A DNA stretch of 59,501 nt, taken from positions 1 to 59,501 of the forward strand of contig NZ_LGEC01000095.1 in the NCBI RefSeq assembly GCF_001279585.1, given 5' to 3'. The notes under the pieces are model-generated. The model was not told the origin of the DNA and did not search any database. It worked only from the letters and a program-made list of their open reading frames with translations. Below are positions 24,621 through 33,597 of this stretch, in pieces (the stretch's first letter is position 1; each line of letters opens with the position of its first letter). A program made the position numbers and the translations under genes. This DNA is from Nocardiopsis sp. NRRL B-16309 (GTDB lineage: Bacteria; Actinomycetota; Actinomycetes; Streptosporangiales; Streptosporangiaceae).

Positions 24621-25645
24621 GGGGCGACCGCGGCGAGGGGCAGACCGGTCTCCTCGGGTAGGCCGAGGGCGAGGTTGGTGCTCTGCACGGCGCCGCCGGC
24701 GGTGCCCTTGGTGAGGTTGTCCAGGGCGGCGACGACGACCATGCGTCCGGCGTCGGCGTCCACGGTGACCTGGAGGAGGGTGGTGTTGGCGGCCAGCGTC
24801 ATGGCGGTGCTGGGCCAGGTGCCCTCGGGCAGCAGGTGGGTGAAGGGCTCGTCGGCGTAGGCGGTCTCGTAGGCGGCGCGCACCTGGGCGGCGGTGACGC
24901 CGGGCCGGAGGGGGGCGGTGCAGGTGGCGAGGATGCCGCGCGGCAGGGGCGCCAGGACGGGGGTGAAGGACAGCTTGACCGGCTCGCCCGTGACGGAGGT
25001 GAGGTTCTGCACGATCTCGGGGTTGTGCCGGTGGGTGCCGCCGACGCCGTAGGGGCTGAGCGCGCCCATGATCTCGCTGCCGATGAGGTTGGGCTTGGGC
25101 GCCTTGCCCGCGCCGGAGGTTCCGGTGACGGCGACGACGGTCAGGTCGGGTTCGACGAGCTGCTCGGCCAGGCCGGGGAAGAGCGCCAGGGTGGCGACGG
25201 TGACGTGGCAGCCGGGGACGGCGACGCGCCGGGCCCTGGCGAGCCGGTCGCGCTGCCCGGGGAGTTCGGGCAGGCCGTAGGGCCAGGTCCCGGCGTGGGG
25301 TGTGCCGTAGAACCGTTCCCAGGCGGAGGCGTCGTTGAGCCGGAAGTCGGCTCCGCAGTCCACGACGAGGACGTCGTCGCCGAGCTGCTGGGCGATGTCG
25401 GCGGACTGCCCGTGCGGGAGGGCGAGGTAGACGACGTCGTGGCCGCGCAGTTCCTCGACGGTGGTGGGGGCCAGGACGCGGTCGGCCAGCGGCAGCAGGT
25501 GCGGCTGGTGCTGGATCAGCGGTGTGCCCGCGTTGCTTCCGGCGGTGAGGGCGCCGATCTCGATCTCGGGGTGGCCGAGCAGCAGGCGGAGCAGCTCGCC
25601 TCCCGCGTAGCCGCTGGCTCCGGCGATCGCCGCGCTGTAACCCAT
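24617..25645 (-). CDS. argC: N-acetyl-gamma-glutamyl-phosphate reductase
   Basis: A 342-aa NADPH-dependent reductase, here the first gene of the arginine operon. The Rossmann motif AGASGYAGGELLR lies at residues 8-20. The catalytic cysteine is in VAVPGCHVTVA near residue 145, and family blocks GTSGAGKAPKP and HRHNPEI follow. The ATG at 25645 has AGGAGGGGG 8 nt upstream; an upstream ATG at 25708 would lie within the ARG box and is rejected. Its stop lies inside the last hairpin-repeat unit. Confidence 0.97.
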   Translation of the reverse strand: MGYSAAIAGASGYAGGELLRLLLGHPEIEIGALTAGSNAGTPLIQHQPHLLPLADRVLAPTTVEELRGHDVVYLALPHGQSADIAQQLGDDVLVVDCGADFRLNDASAWERFYGTPHAGTWPYGLPELPGQRDRLARARRVAVPGCHVTVATLALFPGLAEQLVEPDLTVVAVTGTSGAGKAPKPNLIGSEIMGALSPYGVGGTHRHNPEIVQNLTSVTGEPVKLSFTPVLAPLPRGILATCTAPLRPGVTAAQVRAAYETAYADEPFTHLLPEGTWPSTAMTLAANTTLLQVTVDADAGRMVVVAALDNLTKGTAGGAVQSTNLALGLPEETGLPLAAVAP

Positions 25646-25679
25646 GGTGCCGCTCCCCCTCCTGAATCCTGACTGGACT

Positions 25680-25710
25680 ATCATGCATGCCTCTGCAAGT
25701 TTATGCAACC
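25680..25710 (-). promoter_or_regulatory. argC promoter overlapped by tandem ARG boxes
   Basis: On the minus strand TTGCAT (25703-25708), a 17-bp spacer and CATGAT (25680-25685) form a promoter. The same bases contain two ARG-box-like AT-rich dyads (TTGCATAAACTTGCA and GCATGCATGAT). ArgR bound here would occlude RNA polymerase. This is the only such site seen in the operon. Confidence 0.8.
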
Positions 25711-25721
25711 AGGATCGTGCG

Positions 25722-25741
25722 CACCCCGCCGGAGCGGGGTG
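25722..25741 (-). terminator. Hairpin after the FAD oxidoreductase gene
   Basis: CACCCCGC pairs with GCGGGGTG around a CGGA tetraloop, 15 bp past the oxidoreductase stop and just upstream of the argC promoter. It would insulate the arginine operon. Confidence 0.6.
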
Positions 25742-25756
25742 GCGGGGGCGGTACGG

Positions 25757-27205
25757 TCAGCGGCCCGCGATGCGCGTGGCCAGACCGGCGAAGCGGGAGG
25801 TGCGGACCTTGTCCTCGGGCGTCCTGGACTCGCGGCGGTCGGCGGTGCGGTAGAGGCCGTAGATCATCTGGGTGCCCACCCAGCGCAGGGGTTCGGGCTC
25901 CCAGCCGCGGACCTGGTGGCCCACCCAGGGCAGGCGGGTCAGGTCGGTCTCACGGCCCAGCACCAGGTCGCGCAGGGTGCGTCCGGCCAGGTTGCTGGTG
26001 GCCACACCGCTGCCGACGTAGCCGCCGGCCCAGCCCACACCGGACGCGGGGTCCAGGTGCACGCTGGGGCACCAGTCGCGGGGCACCCCGAGCACGCCGG
26101 ACCAGGCGTGCTCGACCGGGACCTCCGAGACGTCGGGGAACAGCCGGACAAGGGCCTGCCACAGCTCCACGATCGCCTGGGGCTGGGTGGCGCCGTCGTC
26201 CTGGGCCGACCCGAAGCGGTAGGGCACACCGCGCCCGCCGATGGCGATACGCCCGTCGGCCGTGCGCTGGGCGTAGACGTAGGAGTGCGCGGAGTCGCCC
26301 AGGAGCTCGCGGCCCTCCCAGCCGATCTTCTCCCAGAGCTCGTCGGGCAGCGGCTCGGTGGCGATCATGGAGGAGTTCATCGGCAGCCACTCGCGCTTGT
26401 GGCCGCGCAGGGTCGAGGTGAAGCCCTCGGTCGCGCGGATCACGTGCTCGGCGCGCACGGTGCCGTGGTCGGTGACGACCGCGGGAGGGGAGGTGCCCTC
26501 GCGGGGCCGGATCTCCTCGACCGCGGTGCCCTCGAACAGGTCCACTCCGAGCCCCTCCACGACCCGGGCCAGGCCCGTGACGAGCTTGGCGGGGTGCACC
26601 CGCGCGGCGTGCGGGGAGTAGGCGGCGGCCACCGCACCGGCGACCGACAGACGGGGTTCGTGGTCGGGCTCCAGCAGGTGGACGTCGTCGGGCCAGTAGC
26701 CCCACTCCTGCAGGTACTCGATCTCCTCGGCCAGGCGGGCGCGCTGGGCCGCGTTGGTGGCCACCAGGCGCATGCCGCCCCGCACGATGTCGGCGTCGAT
26801 GCCCTCGTCCCTGGCGACGGTGGCGACCTCGTCCACGGTGTGCATCATCGCGCGCTGCAGGGCGATCATCGACGACTTGCCGTGTGACTGGGCGTAGCGC
26901 TCGCGCGAGCCCGCGAACTCGGCCGAGAGCCACCCTCCGTTACGGCCGGAGGCGCCGAAACCGGCGAACTCACGTTCGATGACGGCGATCCGCAGGTCGG
27001 GCTGGGCCTTCTTGAGGTAGTAGGCGGTCCACAGGCCCGAATACCCAGCTCCGACGACGCACACGTCGTACTCGGCATCGCCCGGAAGGGGGTTGCGGCG
27101 CTCGGGCAGACCGATGTCGCGGAACCAGAAGGAGACACCGCCGTTGGCGAAGCGCGTCGATCGGGGAATCGGCCTCAGCTGCGCGGCAGTGGTGAACAGT
27201 CTCAT
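25757..27205 (-). CDS. FAD-dependent amine oxidoreductase, PuuB/DAO family
   Basis: 482 aa. A D-amino-acid-oxidase-fold flavoprotein. The FAD motif VVGAGYSGLWTAYYL lies near residue 50, the second conserved block GFGASGRNGGW near residue 85 matches gamma-glutamylputrescine oxidase-type enzymes, and the C-terminal GWAGGYVGSGVATSNLAGR closes the FAD site. The likely reaction is oxidative deamination of an amine or amino-acid derivative, giving an aldehyde, ammonia and hydrogen peroxide. Two ATGs are adjacent (27208 and 27205); the second is better spaced from GGGGGG. The upstream MarR gene and class III aminotransferase support an amine-utilisation role; the exact substrate is not determined. 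Confidence 0.8.
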   Translation of the reverse strand: MRLFTTAAQLRPIPRSTRFANGGVSFWFRDIGLPERRNPLPGDAEYDVCVVGAGYSGLWTAYYLKKAQPDLRIAVIEREFAGFGASGRNGGWLSAEFAGSRERYAQSHGKSSMIALQRAMMHTVDEVATVARDEGIDADIVRGGMRLVATNAAQRARLAEEIEYLQEWGYWPDDVHLLEPDHEPRLSVAGAVAAAYSPHAARVHPAKLVTGLARVVEGLGVDLFEGTAVEEIRPREGTSPPAVVTDHGTVRAEHVIRATEGFTSTLRGHKREWLPMNSSMIATEPLPDELWEKIGWEGRELLGDSAHSYVYAQRTADGRIAIGGRGVPYRFGSAQDDGATQPQAIVELWQALVRLFPDVSEVPVEHAWSGVLGVPRDWCPSVHLDPASGVGWAGGYVGSGVATSNLAGRTLRDLVLGRETDLTRLPWVGHQVRGWEPEPLRWVGTQMIYGLYRTADRRESRTPEDKVRTSRFAGLATRIAGR

Positions 27206-27376
27206 CATTCCCCCCGGAACGTCGTGCCCCCGCGGTCCGCCCCGCGTGGGACGCGCGAACTCCCGCCAACCTACACGGGAACGGCGGCCCGTGTGGCCCT
27301 GTCCACGCTTTCGGACGGGGTCCGCCCGGAGGAAAGAGGCAATTCGGCTACGGAGTGTCGTCGTTCGCGGCCGGGC

Positions 27377-27862
27377 TCAGTCGCAGGCGCTGTCACGCAG
27401 CGTACGGGCGATGGCGGCGAGCCGCCGGACACCGTCGACGCCGAGCGGCCCCTGGACGTGCTCGCGCAGCCGGTCGACGTGGTTGGCGCGCACCTCGCGG
27501 ATGAAGGCCAGGCCCGGCTCGGTCAGGACCGCGTAGACCACGCGGCGGTCCTCGGAGCAGTTGGCCCGCTCCAGGTAACCCTCGCGTTCGAGGCGGTCGG
27601 CGAGCTTGGTGAACCCGCCGGTGCTCAGGCTGACCTCGCGGGCCAGCCGGCTCATGGGCAGCCGGTGCCCGGGTGTGCGCTGGAGTCGGATGAGGACCTC
27701 GAACCACGGGCCCGCCATGTCCCTGCCGTCGGGCGTGATCCCGCCGAGCAGCTTGGGCTGGAGCGCGCTCATCGCCTCGTGGACCAGCCCCCAGGCGGTG
27801 ATGAGGTCGTCGTCGCTGATCTGCCCCGCGTCCGCCCTCGGCTCGTTCTGCTGCGTCGTCAT
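27377..27862 (-). CDS. MarR-family transcriptional regulator
   Basis: 161 aa. A winged-helix dimeric regulator with the MarR core PMSRLAREVSLSTGGFTKLADRLEREGYLER and a wing containing SEDRRVVYAVLTEPG (about residues 65-115). Flanking helices at both ends form the dimer interface. The start at 27862 is chosen because codons further upstream run through an AT-rich operator-like region. Cys residues (ANCSED and the C-terminal ACD) could be redox sensitive, but this is speculative. It sits between an aminotransferase and an amine oxidase on the same strand and probably controls them. Confidence 0.88.
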   Translation of the reverse strand: MTTQQNEPRADAGQISDDDLITAWGLVHEAMSALQPKLLGGITPDGRDMAGPWFEVLIRLQRTPGHRLPMSRLAREVSLSTGGFTKLADRLEREGYLERANCSEDRRVVYAVLTEPGLAFIREVRANHVDRLREHVQGPLGVDGVRRLAAIARTLRDSACD

Positions 27863-27909
27863 GGCCGCCCCCGTCGCCCGTGGGATACCTCCCGGCACCT
27901 CACCCATCC

Positions 27910-27949
27910 GAAGAATCTTCCCAGCAAATATTACTCGATGGCTGGGAAG
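27910..27949 (-). promoter_or_regulatory. MarR promoter with two dyads
   Basis: An AT-rich patch holds CTTCCCAGC (27917-27925) and GCTGGGAAG (27941-27949) as a perfect 9-bp inverted repeat with a 15-bp spacer. Inside the spacer the minus strand has TAATAT (27928-27933), a good -10. An adjoining palindrome GAAGA-A-TCTTC covers 27910-27920. The layout fits autorepression by MarR. Confidence 0.6.
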
Positions 27950-28075
27950 CGGGACCACAGACGAACGTCACACCCGGCGCGCGGAAGCGGGCCGGGTCCT
28001 CGGCGGAGTGGAACGGTGTCTCTTCCTCGGGTCGGGTCCGGCCGCGCCCCCGGCATGGCCGGTCCCGACCCGATC

Positions 28076-29404
28076 TCAGTACCTGACGGCGGTCGCTCCG
28101 TGGCGGGCGGCGACGGCGTCCAGCGCCCCCGCGAGCGTGGAGACCAGGTGGTCGATCTGTTCCCAGGTGATGATCAGCGGCGGCGAGACCAGCAGCGCCC
28201 GGGGCACGGGACGCAGGATGACGCCGCGGGCGCGCGCCTCGGCGAACACCTCCGCCGTGGTGATCCCCAGGTCGTCCAGCGCCTCGCCGGTGAGCTCCAC
28301 GGCTCCCATGACGCCCATGCCGGAGCGGACCTCGGCCACCAGCGGGTGGTCCGACAGTGTCCGCAGGGCCGCGTCCAGGTGGCGCTCGACCTCCAGCGAC
28401 ACCGTGAACAGGTCCTCGCGTTCCAGGATGTCCAGGTTGGCCATCGCCGCGGCGCAGCCCGCCGGGTGCCCGGCGTAGGTCGTCCCGTGCATGAACGGGT
28501 TGCCCGCCTCGTTCCAGAACGGGTCGGCCACCCGACCGCTGACCACGACCCCGCCCAGCGGCAGGTACCCGCTGGAGACGCCCTTGGCGAAGACGATCAT
28601 GTCCGGGCTGACACCGAAGCGCTCGATGCCGAACCAGTTGCCCATCCGCGCGAAGCCGCAGATCACGCTGTCGACGACGAAGAGCACTCCGTACTTGTCA
28701 CAGATCCGGGCGACCTCGGTGAAGTAGCCGTCCTCGGGAAGGAACACTCCTCCGGCCCCGATCACCGGCTCGGCGAAGAACGCCGCGACCTTGTCGGGCC
28801 CGACCCGCAGGATCTCGGCCTCCAGGGCCGCCGCGGAGTCGTGCGCGACCACGGAGGTGTCCTCGATGAGGCGCCCGAAACCGGTCCGGAACCGCTCCAT
28901 GCCGATGATGCTCGTACCGAAGCCGTTCAGTCCGTGGTAGCCGCCCGTACGGCTGATCAGGTGTGTGCGCTCGGGACGGCCCAGCACCGCCCAGTACCGC
29001 CGCGCCAGCTTGGCCGCGGTGTCGATGGACTCCCCTCCCCCGCAGGTGAGGATCACCCGGGGGTCGACGACCGGGGCGTGCGAGGCCAACCGCTCGCTCA
29101 GGTCCCGGGCCGGGGCGTTGGAGAAGTCCCCGTAGACGGTGTAGGCGTCCAGGGTGGTCATCTGGCGGTGGACCGCGTCCGCGATCTCCCGGCGCCCGTG
29201 TCCGACGTTGCAGTACCAGAGGCTGGCCGTGCCGTCGAGATAGCGGTCACCGGACTCGTCCCACAGCCATACGCCCTCGCCCCTGGCGACGACGAACTCC
29301 GGGCCGCGGGCCACGGCGTTCATATCGCAGAATGTGTGCCAGAGGCGGTTGGGCTCCCGGGGGCTCCTGGGAGCGAGCGCGGACGAGACAACCGTTTCGG
29401 TCAT
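28076..29404 (-). CDS. Class III (aspartate family) PLP-dependent aminotransferase
   Basis: 442 aa. A fold-type I omega-aminotransferase. Near residue 110 the PLP-phosphate loop reads LTCGGGESIDTAAKLAR, unlike the usual SGSEA. GGYHGLNGFG is near 155. The PLP aspartate is in VVDSVICGFARMGNW near residue 245, where the usual Asp-Glu pair is Asp-Ser. The Schiff-base lysine is in MIVFAKGVSSGYLPLGG near 275, and the phosphate-binding MHGTTYAGHP near 305. The ATG at 29404 has GGAGG 8 nt upstream. The catalytic Asp and Lys are kept, so it should be active. It probably transaminates a diamine, beta-alanine or a related omega-amino acid. Confidence 0.85.
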   Translation of the reverse strand: MTETVVSSALAPRSPREPNRLWHTFCDMNAVARGPEFVVARGEGVWLWDESGDRYLDGTASLWYCNVGHGRREIADAVHRQMTTLDAYTVYGDFSNAPARDLSERLASHAPVVDPRVILTCGGGESIDTAAKLARRYWAVLGRPERTHLISRTGGYHGLNGFGTSIIGMERFRTGFGRLIEDTSVVAHDSAAALEAEILRVGPDKVAAFFAEPVIGAGGVFLPEDGYFTEVARICDKYGVLFVVDSVICGFARMGNWFGIERFGVSPDMIVFAKGVSSGYLPLGGVVVSGRVADPFWNEAGNPFMHGTTYAGHPAGCAAAMANLDILEREDLFTVSLEVERHLDAALRTLSDHPLVAEVRSGMGVMGAVELTGEALDDLGITTAEVFAEARARGVILRPVPRALLVSPPLIITWEQIDHLVSTLAGALDAVAARHGATAVRY

Positions 29405-29718
29405 ATGGCGACCTCCGAGCCGTGTCTTGCGCATGAGCGCAGCGGAAAACTCAGGTTGACTGCCTATGCACCGGGCGCCCAGTCCTCAGCAGGTGATTGC
29501 AGGCTAAGCTCACGACCGCCCCCTCAGCAAGAGTCAAAACGATCCTTCATGCCCCGAAACCCAAACTTCATGCCGACTACCCTCGGTGAAGCGCCGCAAA
29601 ACCCCGCCTACGCAGCGAAAACGCCGTCAAAATTAGGTGAGGAACAGCGGTCAGAGATCGGACCTTTGACCTCTGTGCGGGGGTCGCGGGGCCGCCCGTA
29701 GCACGTTCTTCACACATG
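29405..29718 (-). promoter_or_regulatory. Regulatory region upstream of the aminotransferase
   Basis: On the minus strand TTGCTG (29525-29530), 18 bp and TAGCCT (29501-29506) form a plausible promoter. Just upstream, CTTCATGCC occurs twice (29545-29553 and 29566-29574), 21 bp apart, so both copies face the same side of the helix, as expected for an activator dimer. No gene is seen in the region. Confidence 0.4.
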
Positions 29719-29760
29719 GCGGCGGGGCCGGTCCCCCGCCTGGGAGAACGGCCCCGCCGC
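29719..29760 (-). terminator. Terminator after pheT
   Basis: GCGGCGGGGCCG (29719-29730) pairs perfectly with CGGCCCCGCCGC (29749-29760) around an 18-nt loop, 65 bp past the pheT stop. Confidence 0.65.
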
Positions 29761-29824
29761 GCCATCCCTGTGCCTGCCTCGGGCCTCCGCTCGTACCCCG
29801 CTTCGGCCCGGACTCGTTCCGGCC

Positions 29825-32317
29825 TCAGCCGCGCAGGGCCGCGCCCGTGCGCTCGGCCGCCCGCGCGACGGCCGCGTCGCGCGCCGCGCCCGCCTCCTCG
29901 GCGGTCAGCGTCCGGTCCCCGGCCCGGAACCGCAGGGTGAAGGCGGCCGACTTGCGGCCCTCCCCGACCTGCTCGCCGGTGTAGACGTCGAACAGCCGCA
30001 CGCTCTCCAACAGCTCGCCCGCCCCCTCGGCCAGCGCGTCGCCGACGGCGCCGACCGGCACCGACTCGTCCACGACCAGGGCCACGTCCTGGGTGGCCAC
30101 CGGGTACGTCGACACCGTGGGCGCGGTGTCGGCGCCCCGGGCGCGCTCGATCCGGTCGAGCTCGACCTCCATGGCGCAGGTCCGCTCCGGCAGTCCGAAC
30201 GCCTTGACCGTGCGCGGGTGCAGCTCGCCCGCGTGCCCGACGAGCAGGCGCTCGCCGTCCACGCGCACGTACAGCGCGGCGCACCGGCCCGGGTGCCAGG
30301 GCGCGTGCCGGTCGGCCTCGACCTCCAGCTCGACCCCGGCGGTCCGGGCGATGTCACGGGCGGCCTGGATCGCGTCGGCCCAGGTGGCCGGGCGGCCCGG
30401 ACCCCACCAGCCCGCGCGCTCGGCGTTGCCGGCCAGCACGGCGCCCACGCGCCGCGGCTGGTCGGGCACGGCGGCGTCGATCTGGCGGAGCTCCTCGGCG
30501 CTGGGCCCGCGGTCGACGGGCAGCAGCGGGGCGCGGGTGGCGCCCGGCCTGGGCCGGTAGACCAGCCCCATCTCGAACAGGGCGACGTCGGTGAACCCGC
30601 GGCCCACGTTGCGGGCCAGGGCCTTGAACAGGCCCGGCAGCAGCGTGGTGCGCAGCAGAGGCTCCTGCTCGTTGAGCGGGTTGGCCAGGCGCAGGCTCAC
30701 GCGGCGCGCGTCGTCGTCCTCCAGCTGGAGGCCGTCGAGGTCGGACTCGCCCACGAACGGGTAGCTGAGCACCTCGTTGTACCCGGTGTCGGCCAGGACC
30801 CGGCCGAGCGTGCGGCGCAACCGCTGGCCCGGGGTCAGGCCGCGCCCGGCGGGGGCCCGCGGCGGGACGGAGGGGATGTTCTCGTAGCCCTCGAACCGGA
30901 TGACCTCCTCGGCGAGGTCGTTGGGGTCGGTGAGGTCGGGCCGCCAGGTGGGCGGGGTGACCGCCAGGTCCTCGCCCCGGTCCTCCACGGCGCAGCCGAT
31001 CCGCTCCAGCCAGGTGCGCGTCGTGCCCTCGGGGTAGTCCACGCCCGCCACGTCGCCCGGGTGGGAGGCGCGCAGGACGATGGGCCCGCGGGCGGCGGAC
31101 TCGTCGACGTGGGTGTAGGCGTCCTCCACGCGCGCCCCGCCCAGCTCGGCGAGCAGTTCGACGGCCCGGGTGGCGGCGGCCAGCTGCACGGCGGAGTCGA
31201 TGCCGCGCTCGAAGCGGCGGGAGGCCTCCGAGGACAGCTGGTGGCGGCGCGAGGCGCGGGCGATGTGCATGGGCTCGAAGTGCGCGGCCTCGATCAGGAC
31301 CCGGGTGGAGGTCAGGCCGATCTCGGTGTTCAGGCCGCCCATGACCCCGGCGATCGCCTGGGCGCCGGAGTCGTCGGCGATGACGATGTCGTCGGCGTCC
31401 AGGACGCGCTGGACGTGGTCGAGGGTCTCCAGCTTCTCGCCGGAGGCGGCCCTGCGCACCTGGACGGCGCCGTCGAGGCGGTCCCGGTCCCAGGCGTGCA
31501 GCGGCTGGCCGAGTTCGAGCATCACGTAGTTGGTGACGTCGACGGCCAGGGAGACCGGGCGCACGCCGCTCTGGTGCAGGCGGCGCTTCATCCACAGCGG
31601 GGAGGGCAGGTCCGGGTCGAACCCGGTGGCCCCCCGCAGCACGAGCCGGTCGCACAGCGCGGGGTCGGCGATCCGCCCGGGGTGGCCCTCGCCGGTGGGC
31701 GCGGCGACGGCGACCTCGGCGGGGTCGCGGAACGCCGCCCCGTACAGGGCTGCGGTGTCCCGGGCCACGCCCCGCATCGACAGCGCGTACCCGCGGTCGG
31801 GCGTGACGGCGATGTCCAGCACGTCCTCGCGCAGGCCCAGCGGGCCGATGGCGTCGTCGCCGACCGCTCCGAAGCCCTCGGGCAGGACCACGATGCCCGT
31901 GTGGTCCTCCCACAGGCCCAGCTCGGTGGCGGAGCAGATCATGCCCGCCGACATGCGGCCGTAGGTCTTGCGGGCGCCGATGCTGAAACCGCCCGGGAGC
32001 ACGCCGCCGGGCAGGACGACGACGACCAGGTCGCCCTCGGAGAAGTTGCGGGCGCCGCAGACGATCTCCTGGGGCTCACCGGTGCCGTTGGCCCGTCCGA
32101 CGTCCACCTTGCAGTGGCGGATGGGCTTCTTGAAGCCTTCGAGCTCCTCGATCTCCAGCACGCGGCCGACGACGAGGGGGCCGGTCAGGTCGGTGCCGAG
32201 CTCGTCGACGGTCTCGACCTCCAGGCCGGCCAGGGTCAGCTTGGCGGCCAGGTCGCGGGCGGTGACGTCGGCCGGAAGGTCGACGTACTCCCGCAGCCAG
32301 CTCAGGGGGACGCGCAT
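29825..32317 (-). CDS. pheT: Phenylalanyl-tRNA synthetase beta subunit
   Basis: 830 aa. Beta subunit of the alpha2-beta2 PheRS. From the N-terminus: the B1 domain (MRVPLSWLREYVDLP), the tRNA-binding EMAP/OB-like domain to about residue 160 (KVDVGRANG, IVCGARNF), the B3/B4 editing region, the B5 domain, the catalytic-like core and the C-terminal anticodon-binding FDX-ACB domain (VSTYPVATQDVALVVDE). Its ATG shares one base with the pheS stop (TGATG), so the subunits are translationally coupled. Length is normal. Confidence 0.97.
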   Translation of the reverse strand: MRVPLSWLREYVDLPADVTARDLAAKLTLAGLEVETVDELGTDLTGPLVVGRVLEIEELEGFKKPIRHCKVDVGRANGTGEPQEIVCGARNFSEGDLVVVVLPGGVLPGGFSIGARKTYGRMSAGMICSATELGLWEDHTGIVVLPEGFGAVGDDAIGPLGLREDVLDIAVTPDRGYALSMRGVARDTAALYGAAFRDPAEVAVAAPTGEGHPGRIADPALCDRLVLRGATGFDPDLPSPLWMKRRLHQSGVRPVSLAVDVTNYVMLELGQPLHAWDRDRLDGAVQVRRAASGEKLETLDHVQRVLDADDIVIADDSGAQAIAGVMGGLNTEIGLTSTRVLIEAAHFEPMHIARASRRHQLSSEASRRFERGIDSAVQLAAATRAVELLAELGGARVEDAYTHVDESAARGPIVLRASHPGDVAGVDYPEGTTRTWLERIGCAVEDRGEDLAVTPPTWRPDLTDPNDLAEEVIRFEGYENIPSVPPRAPAGRGLTPGQRLRRTLGRVLADTGYNEVLSYPFVGESDLDGLQLEDDDARRVSLRLANPLNEQEPLLRTTLLPGLFKALARNVGRGFTDVALFEMGLVYRPRPGATRAPLLPVDRGPSAEELRQIDAAVPDQPRRVGAVLAGNAERAGWWGPGRPATWADAIQAARDIARTAGVELEVEADRHAPWHPGRCAALYVRVDGERLLVGHAGELHPRTVKAFGLPERTCAMEVELDRIERARGADTAPTVSTYPVATQDVALVVDESVPVGAVGDALAEGAGELLESVRLFDVYTGEQVGEGRKSAAFTLRFRAGDRTLTAEEAGAARDAAVARAAERTGAALRG

Positions 32318-33435
32318 CAGTTCTCACTCCCGAACGCCGAGGTGAAGCGGATGTCGCCCTCGACCATGTCGTGCATGTCGCGCACGCCGTGCGCGAACAT
32401 GAGTGTCCGTTCGATTCCCAGGCCGAAGGCCCACCCGCTGTACACCTCGGGGTCGACCCCCGCGGCGGTGAGCACGCGCGGGTTGACCACGCCGCAGCCG
32501 CCGATCTCGATCCAGCCCTCACTGGAGCAGGTGCGGCAGGGCGCGTCGGGGTCGCCCACGGACGCGCCACGGCACACGAAGCACTCCATGTCCACCTCGG
32601 CGGACGGCTCGGTGAAGGGGAAGTAGGAGGCGCGGAAGCGGGTGCGCAGGCCCTCGCCGAACATGCCCCCGACGAAGGCGTCGATGGCCCCCCGCAGGTG
32701 CGCGAGCGTGATGCCCTTGTCGACGACCAGCCCTTCGAGCTGGTGGAAGACGGGGCTGTGCGTGGCGTCCAGCTCGTCGGTGCGGAAGGTCTTGCCCGGC
32801 GCGACCACGTAGACGGGCAGCTCGCGGGTGAGCAGCGAGCGCACCTGGACCGGCGAGGTGTGCGTGCGCATGACCAGGCCGGTCTCGCCGCCGTCGGGGC
32901 TCTCCACGAAGAACGTGTCCTGCATGGTGCGGGCCGGGTGGTCGGGCAGGAAGTTGAGGGCGTCGAAGTTGAACCACTCCGCCTCGATCTCCGGGCCCTC
33001 GGAGACCTCGAAGCCCATGCCGACGAAGATGTCGGCCATCCGCTCGGCCACGGTCGTCAGCGGGTGGCGCGCGCCGCGCGGCGCCCGGTCCCAGGGCAGG
33101 GTGACGTCGACCCGCTCCTCCACCAGGACGCGCTCGTCGCGTTCGGCCTCCAGGACGGCCTGACGGGCCTTGAGGGCCTGGCCGACGTCGCGGCGGGCCC
33201 CGCCCACGCGCTTGCCCGCGTCGGCCTTGGCGGCCGGCGGCAGGGCGCCGATCTCCCGGTTGGCCAGGGCCAGCGGGGACCGGTCGGAGGCGTGCGCGAG
33301 CCGGACCTCCTTGAGCTCGGCGAGGTCGGCCGCGGCCTCGATGGCGGCCAGGGCCTCCTCGCGCATACGGGCGACCTCGTCGGGGTGGAGGGGGGTCACC
33401 TCGACCGGATCGAAGGAATTGTTCGGTGCAGACAT
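32317..33435 (-). CDS. pheS: Phenylalanyl-tRNA synthetase alpha subunit
   Basis: 372 aa. Catalytic alpha subunit, class II. It has the N-terminal coiled-coil tRNA arm (about residues 15-90), motif 1 around HPLTTVAERMADIFVGMGF, motif 2 around FRASYFPFTEPSAEVD, and the terminal motif 3 block GWAFGLGIERTLMFAHGV. The zinc-like cysteine set CFVCRG...CRTCSSEGW is near 300. The ATG at 33435 matches homologues; only a weak GAGG lies upstream. No T-box or Phe-rich leader peptide was noticed in the 160-bp gap before it. Confidence 0.97.
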   Translation of the reverse strand: MSAPNNSFDPVEVTPLHPDEVARMREEALAAIEAAADLAELKEVRLAHASDRSPLALANREIGALPPAAKADAGKRVGGARRDVGQALKARQAVLEAERDERVLVEERVDVTLPWDRAPRGARHPLTTVAERMADIFVGMGFEVSEGPEIEAEWFNFDALNFLPDHPARTMQDTFFVESPDGGETGLVMRTHTSPVQVRSLLTRELPVYVVAPGKTFRTDELDATHSPVFHQLEGLVVDKGITLAHLRGAIDAFVGGMFGEGLRTRFRASYFPFTEPSAEVDMECFVCRGASVGDPDAPCRTCSSEGWIEIGGCGVVNPRVLTAAGVDPEVYSGWAFGLGIERTLMFAHGVRDMHDMVEGDIRFTSAFGSEN

Positions 33436-33597
33436 GGTTGGTTGCCTCGCCGCCGCACCCCGCGGGGGTGGACGGCAGTCACGGTCCGCGCGGGGCGGAC
33501 GAAGCCGACAGGACAAGCACAGGCGGGTTGCGGGCGTGCCCGGCACCGGCCGGGGCACGACGCGGGAGCCCACCGGGGCCGAAGGGGTCTGAGGGAC

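Noticed and set aside
33436..33597. T-box or Phe attenuator ahead of pheS
   Set aside because: No T-box core (the conserved TGGNACCGCG-type element), no Phe-rich leader peptide and no terminator with a U-tract was seen in this gap.
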